Part shown: one piece after another, positions 31,801 through 41,942 of the stretch
How the letters are laid out: each line of letters starts with the position of its first letter
Numbering within the stretch: position 1 is the stretch's first letter
DNA from: Exobasidium rhododendri
Taxonomy: Eukaryota; Basidiomycota; Exobasidiomycetes; Exobasidiales; Exobasidiaceae
Direction: 5' to 3'
DNA length: 64,000 nt
Assembly (NCBI GenBank): GCA_026210745.1
Contig: CP110632.1
Span: 248,001 to 312,000, forward strand
Program-made: the position numbers and the translations under genes
The notes under the pieces: generated by a model
Databases searched by the model: none
What the model was told of the DNA's origin: nothing
Seen by the model: the letters and a program-made list of their open reading frames with translations, nothing else

Positions 31801-32722
31801 ACGTCTTTATGACGTGCCTGAAGAGACCCACCCGGTTGTGAAGCAACTTCTCAACGGGGAGGCTTTGTGCACTAGAAGATTTGGCTCCTGGAAGCTACAC
31901 ATACCCACGAAAAAGAAGGATAAAGAAGACTACGGTATGCCAAGCTTTCCTTCTACAGATGAGCCGAAAGGGAAGGTCAAAAAGAAGTACGGTGTGCCAA
32001 GGCTTCCATCTACCAACAAGCTGAAAAGGAAGGATAAGAAGAGTTACGGTATGCCAAGCTTCCCTTCTACAAGTGAGCTGAAAAGCCGGCAAGACTTGCA
32101 AAAAATAATGATATGTGTCGACTTTAAATCTCGATGGCCTTTGTTTCCTTTTGGTAACAAAATACTGGCCACGACTGGACTTTCCTGGTACGATGCGAGT
32201 CAAGGCGTTTGGAAGCCTTTTGTAGTCCCTACACGACAAGGAGCTGGAGAATTGCTTCAGAGTTTTCTTGTGCAAGCCAGAAAAATATGGGTCAAGGAAG
32301 GAAGAGAGACTTTATTTCAAACAATGGACTACGTAGAGAACTTGTCTCCCTTGAACGTCTCCTACACTCAATGTCCGCCTGACGACGACGACGCATCTCC
32401 AAAATTCTTTCACAGGGTCGAACGGAAAATTTTCGCAACCAAAGACCGATGTTTCTATTATAGGGCAACTAGTCTTTGTCCTATTTACATGCCCAAATTG
32501 CTGATAAAAAGATGGTTCGATGGCAACAATGCTGGGTTGAGGACTACGGTCAAGATTGACGGACATCGCAAATTATCGACGGAAGATGTTACCATTTATT
32601 ATCAATGTCCGTCAGACGGGAATCATCCTGGCGAATGGGTCAACACTAATGACGAAGAAATCTTCAGTCACGAGATCACGAAAAATCTCTGGAAGACAGT
32701 TCAATTGTGGAATTCGCAATGA
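28803..32722 (+). CDS. Large orphan protein with a GIY-YIG-nuclease-like core
   Basis: Five exons (28803-28939, 29010-29126, 29317-29430, 29511-30206, 30265-32722) give 1173 residues. No family was recognised over the full length. The first ~120 residues are basic and disordered. A strongly acidic stretch then surrounds a basic nuclear-localisation-like cluster (RKQRKRKGKQRKRQR). At residues 528-610 the GIY-YIG superfamily pattern is visible: GLY (528-530), YVG in WMYVGRAG (545-547), R555 and H559 in HRLEQH, and E610 in MLFEPVMCALLG. These are the positions of catalytic Tyr, Tyr, Arg, His and Glu in GIY-YIG nucleases. A T5orf172/MUG113-like branch of the fold is an alternative. A 57-bp tandem repeat encodes three ~19-residue units near residue 910. 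No reverse-transcriptase or transposase motif was seen. The exon-2/3 join is the least certain; an in-frame upstream ATG at 28803 was chosen over 28815. Confidence 0.7.
31931..32090 (+). repeat. 57-bp tandem repeat, three units, inside the GIY-YIG-like gene
   Basis: Units begin at 31931, 31988 and 32045, exactly 57 bp apart. They encode YGMPSFPST, YGVPRLPST and YGMPSFPST, each followed by a Lys-rich spacer (EPKGK, KLKRK, ELKS). The third unit is shorter at its end. Because the period is a multiple of three, copy-number change would keep the frame. Confidence 0.92.
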
Positions 32723-33090
32723 ATGGTCAAACAGCTTGTTATCGTGCCAGCTCACCTCTTTCGATGTGTCTCTTTGTGTGCCAGGTTTTGTGAATCTCTG
32801 TAGCTGTCGTTCTCATACTTCTGTAGTACATTAATTTGAATCAATATGCGACAAAGTGCCCTTTTCAGCCCGCGTGTACAGTACCTTCTTCATTGTGAGC
32901 ATCCAATATTGCTTATGTAACTCGGCTTCTAATTTTGAGAAGGAACGAAGGTTGTCATTTTCGACTCTTGACACGAAAGATTTGTAATCTGAAGTTGTTG
33001 CCCTTGCGTATTACGTATGGATTGCACAGGTAGCATCTTCCAGCCTCCATCCCAACATTAACTCCCTGCCATCGTCGACTAAACATCACC
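32723..33090. other. Intergenic, GIY-YIG-like gene 3' flank / CBP3 promoter
   Basis: About 370 bp between two plus-strand genes; no ORF or repeat of note. Confidence 0.5.
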
Positions 33091-34331
33091 ATGAGTTTCT
33101 CGTCTGCTGCTAGAGCTGTTGCAAGATCGAGCATCGTTGAAGCTAGTGCCCGCAGGACACTGGTGACCAGCAGCCGGGCGCTTGCTCAATCTCCTCTTCC
33201 AACAGCGGAGAAGAACGCACCTGCACCCTCCGACAAGTCTGTCCCTTGGCTGTCACCGTCTCCTCTTTCGCCATCCGCACCCCCAGTCAGACGACACAAT
33301 CCGCTAAAGGTCGCCATCGTTACTGGCTTGGCTCGGTTGATGGGCTACAATAGTATGACGTCCAAGGCGATTCGAGTGACGTCCGACTTGTACGATAGGT
33401 GCGCTCAGCGGGCTGATCTAGAGGCAGATTTCTGGTACGGCGGTGAGTGCAAACTGTGTACGACTCAATCTCGCTTGAGTGCATGCTAACAAGGTCACCT
33501 TCTTTCTTCTTCTTCTCAGAATGCCAACTACCTCGAACATACCAAGTCTGGTTCCAGATCACCAATCTGCACATCTACCTGCTCATGACACGCTTCCGAG
33601 CCCTGCCCACACGCAAACTGGCTACGACCTACGCTCAAGAGCTGACGAATCACTACTTTATCGATGCAGAGAGCCGTATGAGAGTTCGATTTGGCATCCA
33701 GACTGCCAGGTTGGTCAAGGGTAACATGAAGGATATGCACACACAGCAGAGAGGCTCGATCCTGTCGATGGACGAGGCATTGGCAATCAGTGCAGGCGGC
33801 ACGAGCGGTATGGAAAGGGAGGCAGATGCAGACGCCATTCTGACGGCAGCCTTGTGGAGGAACATATGGGGTGCCGGTGGATGGGGCGAGGGTGTAGGAG
33901 GGGTCAAGCGAAAGCTCAAAGGAGTCGACCGGCCGGATGAAAAGAAAAAGGGAAAGGATGGTACAGTAGCAGAGGAGGAAGGAGAAGAAGAAGGCTCAGC
34001 CGAGTTGGCACCAGATCTTGGCATCGACACGACAGGGATGAGTCCGTACGCTATTGCTGCAGCTCAGCAACAGGCGGAGACTCGTCACGAAGCCAAAGGT
34101 ACCAATGCAGCAGAGTTGGACGAGCACTTGTTCCCAGCACACAATCTGGAGTTTGCCGTTTCGATGCAGAAATTGGTCACCTTTGTCCGACGAGAGTCTG
34201 TCCGACTGGCAGCACTCAGCGATGAAGAAATCGAGGGTGGCTTCATAACGGACAGTGCACCGAAAGGCATCACCGACGAGATTGAACAGTACAAGAAGTC
34301 GGAGAGCATTGCCAACTTTGGCAGGATATAG
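33091..34331 (+). CDS. CBP3: Cytochrome bc1 assembly chaperone Cbp3 (UQCC1)
   Basis: Two exons (33091-33442, 33520-34331) encode 387 residues; the 77-bp intron starts GTGAGT. The N-terminus (MSFSSAARAVARSSIVEASA) is Arg/Ser-rich with no acidic residue before Glu16, as in a mitochondrial presequence. The ubiquinol-cytochrome c chaperone domain is evident: DLYDRCAQRADLEADFWYG, then WFQITNLHIYLLMTRFRAL and NHYFIDAESRMRVRFGIQTA, and later AALWRNIWG. Cbp3 with Cbp6 binds the mitoribosome exit and newly made cytochrome b during complex III assembly. A Lys/Glu-rich insert (about residues 255-310) splits the domain from its last helices (NLEFAVSMQKLVTFVRRE). Converges on the copper ATPase with 86 bp between stops. 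Confidence 0.93.
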
Positions 34332-34417
34332 TGGAGGACTCCATTCTATGATTGTATACATGTGATTAATTTTTGATACAGTAAGCAGAATTTGCCGATC
34401 GTATATCCCCTGCGGAA

Positions 34418-37400
34418 TCACAGCTCCGGTGCTCGCCAGAAGCGCAAGGTAAGAGCGTTGAGCACCACGCTGACACTGCTCAGCGCCATGGCAAGCCCGC
34501 TCCAGCTCGGTCCAAAAGTGAAGCCCTTTTGGACAAACGCTCCTGCTGCGATGGGTATGAAGACGACGTTGAAGGCACACGCCCATGCTAGATTCTGCCA
34601 GATCTTGCTCTGTGTAGCTCTACTGAGAGAAATGATGGCTGGGATGCTGGCAAGTGGACGTTCTGAGTTGAGTAAGATGAACGACGCAGTGGAGGTGGCC
34701 AGACTCGATCCAGATCCCAGAGCTATCGACAGATCTGCACTTGATAAGGCCGGGGCGTCGTTGATGCCGTCACCCACAAAGGCCACCAGCCGCTTATTCT
34801 TTGCATCTTGCGACTCGTGGTCGTGGCCAGGATCGTCTGAGATTTGTTTGATCTTCTCGATCCAGTCCGCTTTCCCTGCAGGCAGTACGCCCGCCACGAC
34901 GTTGCTCTCTGCGATCCCTACCTGACTTGCGATGGCCTTGGCTGTTTGAAGAGTATCACCCGACACCATCCAGATCTGTCCACACAGTTTCCTTTTGAGA
35001 TGATCGATTGTCGGCATAGCCTCGCCTCGAACTGTGTCAGCCAAGGCAAGCATGAAGACAAGCTTGCAAGGAAGCGCCTCTTCTTCGTCGACCTTGGAAG
35101 CAGCCACAAGGACGACGGAAGCGCCTTGCCCTTGCCAAGCGGTCACTTTGTCGCGGCATGCATCAGAGAGGGAAAACTGATCGGCTGACTGATCCTGAAG
35201 GAAAGCCAAGCTCCCGATGAGTAAATTTATTCGCGACTCTCTTAAGCGAGCTACTCCCTTCAGACCTCTTCCCGTCACCTCATCGACTTGCTCAATCTCG
35301 ACCGTCGCCGAATCGAGAGTAGACTGCTCACACCATGTTCGAATGCCTGCCGAGATCGGGTGTCCACTGTTTCCCTCCATCAACCAGACTGCCTTGCACA
35401 GTGCTTCCTTCGTCCAGGCGTCGGACGGGAGCGACTCAAAATGCGCCTCCGAGACACTTCCTTCACTTCCATGTGTGATGGTCCCCGTCTTGTCAAAGAC
35501 AAAAGCCTTGGGACTGTTCCTCTTCGAGAACTGTACGGCAGACTGAAAAGCCTGACCTCCGCCTTGCACAAGTATGCCTTGCTTACTGGCGAGACCGATG
35601 GCGATGATCTGTGCCGTAGGGGCTGCCAAACCTATCCCACAAGGACAAGCCACCACCAAGACCGACACGGCAAACTGCAGTGCATACAGGAATCGAGATC
35701 CGCTTTGAAAATAATTTCGAATGTGCTTCTCCTTCCATTGCTCGGATACGAGGCCAGGAGAGTACAGGACTGCCACCCATATCGCCAAGACGAGTACCGC
35801 TAGCAATACGATCAAGGGCACGAAGTGAGATGTCACCTTGTCCGCCAACTGTTCCACGTCTGCCTTCTTGCTGGAGGAAGACTGAACGATCTCAATCACA
35901 CTGTCGATCAGGTTACAGCCAGCCACGGTTTGCACTCTTGCAATGATGGCAGATTGAGTCTGGTTGACCGTGCCGGCGTACAACTGATCACCGTCGCGCT
36001 TGATGACTGGTTTAGCCTCGCCAGAGATGGCTGATTCAAGGAAAGTGGCTGTCGGGTTTGTAGGCGTAGCGACCAGAGTCGAGTCGAGCGGTGGTGAAGC
36101 GCCACTCGGAACGAGGACTAGATCGCCTACTTCCAGCAGCTCTACTTCCAAAGTCGCCACTGCACTGGAAAGGAGGAGATCAGGCTCCAGTAGCAGCAGC
36201 CCACTCGAGGGCCGAAGCGATCCCAAAGCAGAGACTGCGCTCGTTGTCTTTCGCTTGCTCCACGCTTCGAGCACTCGTCCACAGAGGATGAAGAAGACAA
36301 GAAAGACACACGCATCAAAGTATGTCATGTTGCCCGTCATTTCCCTGGCCATTTCACTTCTTGTCATATCGACGATCAGGAATGCGAGACTGGCAAAGTA
36401 GGCTACACTCGTTCCCAATGCGACCAACACATTCATATCGCCCCAACTGATCAATCGATCTTTCCACGACCGCCCTTGTCTCCAGACACTTCGAAGACTC
36501 TTGAACGCACGTTGATAGAAGACTTGGCCGACTCCGAATTGGACAGGGGTAGCTAGAGTCCAGAGGATAATGTCGCCCTTGGTAGCCTCACCGACAATTG
36601 GACGAGACAAGGAAACTCGCAGAGGATGTGCAGCCGGTAAGAATGTGGGGGCAACGACGGCAATCAAGAGGGTGGGCGGCACGAAGAGGAAAGCAACGAC
36701 CAGTCGAGTGAAGAGGGCGTGCAGTTCCTTACGGGCGTGGAGCGAACTTCTCGTGGAGACGGACGGTGGGGTGACGATGGTAGCTTCGAATCTTGGATTA
36801 ATTGCGCCAATATCGGCTAGGATTGACCGTAGCGTGGTCATGTGAGAAGGTGTGTAGTTGATAGTGATGGAGGGACTGGCGAGCGTCAAGGCGGTCAAGT
36901 CGCTGTCGTTGACTTTGATGTCTGTCTTTTCGGAAAAGTACTGTTGCAGCTTGCTGACACAGTGTGAGCAGAACATGCCGTCCACCTTGATACGAACTGT
37001 ACGATCCGATCTTGCCTCCCTATTCTTCTCCTCTTCTTGACGCAGCTCTTCCAGCGTGCAGTCGTATCCCGCATCCTCGATACACTCGCCAATACTCTCT
37101 CCCGTCTTCTGCGCTTCGCTCAAGGTGGCGGCAGAGAACGAAGCCGTCGCCGAGCCCTGCATCAAGGCCACACTGAAGGACAACAGTCCTTCCACCGACG
37201 ACTTGACCGCTTTTTCAACGTTGGAGACACAAGAAGCGCAAGTCATCCCACCGACGCTGTACGTTGCCCTCCAGTGAGTGTCCGCCGGCGGATCCAGTCC
37301 TTGCTGTGAGTCCAGGTTGACATCGTCGTCAACGACGTCTTCGAATGTGATGCTCTTACTGGACTGTACGCTTGAGATGCTCGCCTCCCTGCAACTGAGG

Positions 37401-37981
37401 CACACCTCTAGGTGGCATTCCCACTTCCTCAGCCGTTCTTGTCTTGCCGCTCTTGCTTTTGCGTACTCGAATGGGTGACTCAGCCGACTCCACAGCGACC
37501 ATTTCTCCCCGTCACCTCGAATTGTACCCGCAGTGGCACTACTTTCACCCTTTTCGCCCTCACCTGCCTCCAATTCGAACGGCACGACTGTCCTGGTGTG
37601 CGCATCAACACCATTGGCGACCTGACTGTTAATACGTTTGCACCCTATTGCATTAGGTGGGAATCCTTGCTGTATCAGGACTGACACTATCTTCTTCAGT
37701 GTATCCTCCTGCTCCCTCTCGAGACCGTTCACAGGGCTTTGCTGATGACAAGGAAGGTGAAAGAGTACTGTATGGTCAAGAAAAGAGACTGAAATGCTGT
37801 CCAGGTTCATCGGTAGATCCATCGACTGTAGCAGCTTCGTGACATGGCTGACACACGAAGGGCAATGGATCCCGGCCACCTGCAGCATAACTCGCAGATA
37901 GGACATTTCGTCGTTGCGTTCGGGATGGCTACGGCGGTACGACTCGAGGGGCACGAATTTGCTATGAGTCGTCATGATCAT
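34418..37981 (-). CDS. CCC2: P1B-type copper-transporting ATPase (Ccc2/ATP7 family)
   Basis: One exon, 1187 residues from the first ATG. Three N-terminal heavy-metal-associated domains carry CxxC motifs: GIHCPSC (near residue 40), GGMTCASC and DGMFCSHC. The membrane part holds VACPCGIGLAAPTAQ, whose CPC motif marks copper P1B pumps. Catalytic features are SGEA in the actuator domain, the phosphorylated Asp in FDKTGTITHG, the HP motif in SGHPISAG and the hinge GDGINDAPALSSADLSIALG. Ccc2-type pumps load copper into the Golgi lumen for multicopper oxidases, including the iron-uptake ferroxidase. The spacer between the first two metal domains is unusually long (~180 residues). An upstream 26-residue extension exists only from a GTG, so the ATG at 37981 was used. 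Confidence 0.95.
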   Translation of the reverse strand: MIMTTHSKFVPLESYRRSHPERNDEMSYLRVMLQVAGIHCPSCVSHVTKLLQSMDLPMNLDSISVSFLDHTVLFHLPCHQQSPVNGLEREQEDTLKKIVSVLIQQGFPPNAIGCKRINSQVANGVDAHTRTVVPFELEAGEGEKGESSATAGTIRGDGEKWSLWSRLSHPFEYAKARAARQERLRKWECHLEVCLSCREASISSVQSSKSITFEDVVDDDVNLDSQQGLDPPADTHWRATYSVGGMTCASCVSNVEKAVKSSVEGLLSFSVALMQGSATASFSAATLSEAQKTGESIGECIEDAGYDCTLEELRQEEEKNREARSDRTVRIKVDGMFCSHCVSKLQQYFSEKTDIKVNDSDLTALTLASPSITINYTPSHMTTLRSILADIGAINPRFEATIVTPPSVSTRSSLHARKELHALFTRLVVAFLFVPPTLLIAVVAPTFLPAAHPLRVSLSRPIVGEATKGDIILWTLATPVQFGVGQVFYQRAFKSLRSVWRQGRSWKDRLISWGDMNVLVALGTSVAYFASLAFLIVDMTRSEMAREMTGNMTYFDACVFLVFFILCGRVLEAWSKRKTTSAVSALGSLRPSSGLLLLEPDLLLSSAVATLEVELLEVGDLVLVPSGASPPLDSTLVATPTNPTATFLESAISGEAKPVIKRDGDQLYAGTVNQTQSAIIARVQTVAGCNLIDSVIEIVQSSSSKKADVEQLADKVTSHFVPLIVLLAVLVLAIWVAVLYSPGLVSEQWKEKHIRNYFQSGSRFLYALQFAVSVLVVACPCGIGLAAPTAQIIAIGLASKQGILVQGGGQAFQSAVQFSKRNSPKAFVFDKTGTITHGSEGSVSEAHFESLPSDAWTKEALCKAVWLMEGNSGHPISAGIRTWCEQSTLDSATVEIEQVDEVTGRGLKGVARLRESRINLLIGSLAFLQDQSADQFSLSDACRDKVTAWQGQGASVVLVAASKVDEEEALPCKLVFMLALADTVRGEAMPTIDHLKRKLCGQIWMVSGDTLQTAKAIASQVGIAESNVVAGVLPAGKADWIEKIKQISDDPGHDHESQDAKNKRLVAFVGDGINDAPALSSADLSIALGSGSSLATSTASFILLNSERPLASIPAIISLSRATQSKIWQNLAWACAFNVVFIPIAAGAFVQKGFTFGPSWSGLAMALSSVSVVLNALTLRFWRAPEL

Positions 37982-38566
37982 CGAGGTATTGTGTGAGCGA
38001 CTTCGAATCGAAGAGTCCCTTGATCCCGAGTCGACATTTCTCTCCTGTAAGCCTGTCACCTGGCCTGCCTGTCACAAGCTTTTTAGACAGGATTGTCAGG
38101 AAGGCCCTCCCCCTTCTCTCTTCTCCACCTCCCTCTGATCTGCTGCCTCGTCGGTGAAGAGCGCCTTATCAATTCGTGAGATTTGCCGCTTCAGCTTCCT
38201 TAGCCCGGCAAAAATGGCTCATGAAAGTCACGTAAGTCACGCTAAGCGTACGTCACTGTCCGTGTACGGGTGAGTCATTTTTGCGAGTCAGGTAATCAAT
38301 AGCAGTCCTCTCTTTCCAGCCCTCTCTCTCCACACCGAAGACAGGACGGAAGTGCATTGAGACGGACGCACTGCCCCTCTATTATGTAAGATGTCCACCG
38401 CAAAATACACGAGTCTAAAGGACGAGGTGAAGGAATTGTTTCGTAGGCCAACGTATAGCGGAGATACGCAATCTATATGTGTGTGTGTGATTGTGTGTAT
38501 GTGCCTATATGGACAGCTAAAGGTGGATAGACATTGATAGAATACATGATTGTGCGAGGACACCGC
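37982..38566. other. Intergenic between copper ATPase promoter and transporter 3' end
   Basis: About 585 bp. A GT-rich microsatellite lies at about 38477-38501. No sure copper-response element was identified; short GCTGAC/TGAG-type sites are too common to call. Confidence 0.5.
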
Positions 38567-39865
38567 CTAGCGTCTCGAAGTTGCTCCTTTTTTTTGCTCC
38601 AGGGCCGTGCTCTGTCCTTTGCCAGCTATTGTCTTCTCCGACTTTCCTTCTTGTACCTTGTCGGAAGGAGGAGGAGAAGGAGAAGGCGAAGAGGAGCCGA
38701 TAGCATACCCGATGGTACCTAGCAATACACTCGTCGCTCCGGCGCCCAACATCCACTTGCCATGCATTTCTTCTCCCCGTGCGGGTGCCAAGATGAGCAC
38801 ACTGATGGCAAGACTGATCGCCTTTCGAATGACCAGGACAAGGGTGACGGTGAGACTGCTGCAGATTGAAGTCAATCGATTCACTCCATTGATGCAGAGC
38901 ACTTGCGTCAAGACGTTGAAGATGAGCGGAGGGAACAAGACAGGAATGAGGAAGCCTAGACCACTTGCTGTGATTGTCGACGTTTTCCAGTTCAACGATT
39001 GGTAGAGAATGGCTCGCAAGTCCCACAGCGACTGCGAAGAGGAAAGCGTTTGCAAGCTTCGCCCTTGCTCTTTATGGCCTTGCAGACCCCACGTCAAGGC
39101 TTGTATATGGTCTTTCAGCCCAGGAGCACCCCAGCCGATCCACATTCGATTGCCCGTGTTGGCCATTCTCCACTCTTGCGACAACGTGCCAGACCGTAGA
39201 GCGAAAAGGGGCAGACTGAGAAAGTGATTGTAGAATAGCCCTTCTTGCCAGTGCTCAGAACCATACTCGGCAAAGGTGCTCTCTTGGTATAGTCCCATCA
39301 ATGCGGAGAGGACAAGCGCAGCCAGTAAAAGTAGAATTCCCATAAAGTACGTCAAGGCCGAAGGACCGTCTGCAGAGGAAGTCGAAGAGGACGAGCTATC
39401 CGGAGTCGTCGCTAAAGTCGATGCGATGACACCCCCTGTGACGAGCATCACCGAGACAATTTGAGTTCTGGAGTATGTCCTGCCTTTGATGAGATACCCT
39501 ACGATCATGTTGACGACCAAGCCTCCACTACGAAAGATGATGTGCACTGGAACAGGCACATGAAAGCTGAATGCAGTATTATTGAGAATGCTGCTAGCAA
39601 AGTAGAGTGCTACCTGGACAGACCATCTTCGCAAGGGGACCGAGGGACCCTTGAATCGGATACCCTCTGATTTCGAGAAACGAAGCTGTGTAGGAAGAGT
39701 CTGGAGTGTGGTGACGAAGAATTGACCAAAGGTGAGGAGAGTTCCACAAGATGGCTGAAGGCGAGTTGCTTGCTCCAGGAAGTAGGCGTTGGCGCAACAA
39801 CCGACGAAGATGAGACCAATGGTCACTGACCACTGCCCTATCGTCGTATCTGCCACCTGGGCCAT
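38567..39865 (-). CDS. UAA-family nucleotide-sugar transporter (Yea4/SLC35B4-like)
   Basis: One exon, 432 residues with about ten hydrophobic segments. The start MAQVADTTIGQWSVTIGLIF leads into the first membrane helix (GLIFVGCCANAYFLEQATRL). Family hallmarks include LTFGQFFVTTLQTLP, RWSVQVALYFASSILNNTAF, the signature VPVHIIFRSGGLVVNMIVGY and GYLIKGRTYSRTQIVSVMLV. Such carriers exchange UDP-sugars (UDP-GlcNAc for Yea4) for UMP across ER or Golgi membranes, supplying chitin and glycan synthesis; the exact substrate is inferred. The C-terminal ~40 residues are Ser/Pro/Lys-rich and cytosolic. A loop rich in Ser (PDSSSSSTSSADG) sits between helices 5 and 6. Confidence 0.92.
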   Translation of the reverse strand: MAQVADTTIGQWSVTIGLIFVGCCANAYFLEQATRLQPSCGTLLTFGQFFVTTLQTLPTQLRFSKSEGIRFKGPSVPLRRWSVQVALYFASSILNNTAFSFHVPVPVHIIFRSGGLVVNMIVGYLIKGRTYSRTQIVSVMLVTGGVIASTLATTPDSSSSSTSSADGPSALTYFMGILLLLAALVLSALMGLYQESTFAEYGSEHWQEGLFYNHFLSLPLFALRSGTLSQEWRMANTGNRMWIGWGAPGLKDHIQALTWGLQGHKEQGRSLQTLSSSQSLWDLRAILYQSLNWKTSTITASGLGFLIPVLFPPLIFNVLTQVLCINGVNRLTSICSSLTVTLVLVIRKAISLAISVLILAPARGEEMHGKWMLGAGATSVLLGTIGYAIGSSSPSPSPPPSDKVQEGKSEKTIAGKGQSTALEQKKGATSRR

Positions 39866-40166
39866 TCACTCAAGACGCACTTTGGACGACTGGAACGAGG
39901 CGAGATCTCAGCAATTCGGCGTGACAACAGAACGGCGGGATCGCTGACTGATGGACGTAAGACATTTATTTCTCTTCTCCCTTGGCGAAGACGCGATTTC
40001 TTCCTGCTGATCTCAAAGGCGTGGAACGCAGGCGACGGTAATTATTTAAAGTGTGGAGTCGACATGACGTGGAAGCATGGACCTGTATGAAATTAAGAGT
40101 TGTTGAGGGGGCACGCAAGCGACTGTTCAACAAGTAGCGCCCTGACTTCCACCTCGACGTGCCATC
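39866..40166. promoter_or_regulatory. Divergent promoter region, nucleotide-sugar transporter / PDI
   Basis: About 300 bp separating two divergent secretory-pathway genes. Contains GACATGACGTGGAAG near 40060-40074; GACGTG resembles the core of unfolded-protein-response elements bound by Hac1/Cib1, and both genes serve the ER/Golgi (inference). Confidence 0.35.
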
Positions 40167-41942
40167 ATGTTGTCAAGTTTGTCGTGTATGCTCTTTCTGG
40201 TTTTGGCCACTCTGGCAGTGGTGAGGGCAGCTCTCTTCCCACCAAAGACACCTGTTCTTGAGATGACCCAAGCTAACTTCAAGAGCGAGGTCCTGTCGAT
40301 CGAAAAGCCGACGATTGTCATGTTCTCCGCTCCTTGGTGCGGTCACTGCAAGAACTTGGCTCCTCACTTTCACAAAGCCGCTAGTAATCTTGACGGCATT
40401 GTCAAGTTTGGCAACATCGATTGCGATCAGGACAGCAACAAAGGTCTCTGCGCTGAGTATGGCATCAAAGGCTTCCCCACCATCAAGCTGTTTCCAGCAA
40501 CAAAGAAGAGACTGGCTCGCGAGTACAGAGGAGAACGGACAGCAAAGGCACTCATTGAGTATGCCAAGGAAACACTCCCAATGGGTGCGAGGAAGTTGGT
40601 GGCCGAAGAGCTAGAGAAGTATGTCAATGATGATGCTAGCCGACCGAAAGTGATCCTGTTCTCCAACAAGTGAGTGCCAGGATGGAGTCTGATACTGAGT
40701 TAGGTTAGTAATACTTACAGTCTCGCTTGATTGACCAGGCCCAAATCTTCACCTCTCTACCGGTCGCTCGCTCTTGACTTCCGATCATCGATGGACTTTG
40801 CCTTTATGCGTGGAGATGAGTCTCTCGTCCGTTCAAGTGCTCGATTGTCGCTCGGAGTGGACATTCCGACTGAAAAGGATCTACCCGTCTTGGTCATGGT
40901 CCCTTCTCGTAGTGCGAGCGATGGTGGAGAAGTCCCAGAGATCGAAAAGGGTAAATTTGAAACGTACACAGGCCCACTGAAATACTGGAAGATCAAAGAC
41001 TGGCTCGACGAAGTCGGTCCCAAGGTTGGCGCAGGGAAGAGTAAGACTGCCAAGAAGTCACCGACCAAATCACCAAAGAAAAAGCAAGCTCCCACATCAG
41101 CGAAGATCAACCACACAGGGGAGAAGCTGCCAGAAGGGGGCTCAGTCGAATGGAAGGCTCAAAAGCCAAAGGACCAGGGACGAAATATGGTAAAGGAAGC
41201 CATCCAGGCTCGAGAAGAAGCTGAACGATTGGCAGCAGAAGCACCAGATGCACCGGTCATGGACGAGTCAAAACCCAAGAAAGACAGCTTCAAGGGCCAG
41301 ATGCTTGATATCGAGAGGGCGGGAGAGATAGCCGATGAGATTCGAGAAAAGCAAAAAGCAGCCGCGCGAAAGCAAGGCAAGGTCGACAAGAAAGACGATG
41401 GGCTGCTGGGAAAGGCAAAGGCAGCGGTTGGATCGGTGGTGGATACGGCAGCGCAGGCAGTCAAAGATGCAAGTGAGAGCATCAACGAGCAACTTGAAGC
41501 CGTCAAAGTCGGTGAGACTGTCGATATTGCGTCTCAAAAAGTGTTTGGAAGTGGAAAGCCGTTTGAAAAGAAAAGCGCTGCGTTGATGAAACAATTTGAG
41601 AAGTGGATGTCGGGTGAGCAGGATGGGTGGCAAGAAGGATTAGGAGAGCAGTTTGAGAAGGCTCAAGCAGAAGCTGAACAGCTGCTCAAGAGTAATCCAG
41701 AAGAAGCCAAGAAACAGGCTTGGCAAAGCGAAGAGTGGCTGCTCAAAGAGATGCGAGCTGATCGTGACAAGATGATGAACGTCATGACGGCACAGCAAAG
41801 AGCGCAAGTAGACAACATGATTGAGTTGATTGAAGATCGGCTCAAGGACAAGGACAATCGCGACGTCTTTGAGAAGGTCCTTGACGAGGTGGTGGGAAGC
41901 AAGGAAGAGAACAAAAAGACAAAAGGGCATGATGAACTGTAG
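40167..41942 (+). CDS. ER protein disulfide isomerase-like protein with HDEL signal
   Basis: Two exons (40167-40669, 40739-41942) encode 568 residues; the 69-bp intron has GTGAGT and CAG ends. A signal peptide (MLFLVLATLAVVRAALF region) precedes one thioredoxin domain with the active site SAPWCGHCKNLAP and cis-Pro in GIKGFPTIKLF. A second thioredoxin-like region follows without an active site (LPVLVMVPSRSASDGGEVPE). Then come a Lys/Pro/Ser-rich linker (KKSPTKSPKKKQAP) and ~270 residues of highly charged helix (e.g. RDKMMNVMTAQQRAQVDNMI), ending in HDEL, the ER-retrieval signal. The single CGHC domain resembles fungal Mpd1/P5-type isomerases, but the long helical tail is unusual and may bind partners. 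Confidence 0.9.

Noticed and set aside
37982-38059. 26-residue N-terminal extension of the copper ATPase
   Set aside because: Starts only at a GTG; the first ATG at 37981 leaves all three metal-binding domains intact.
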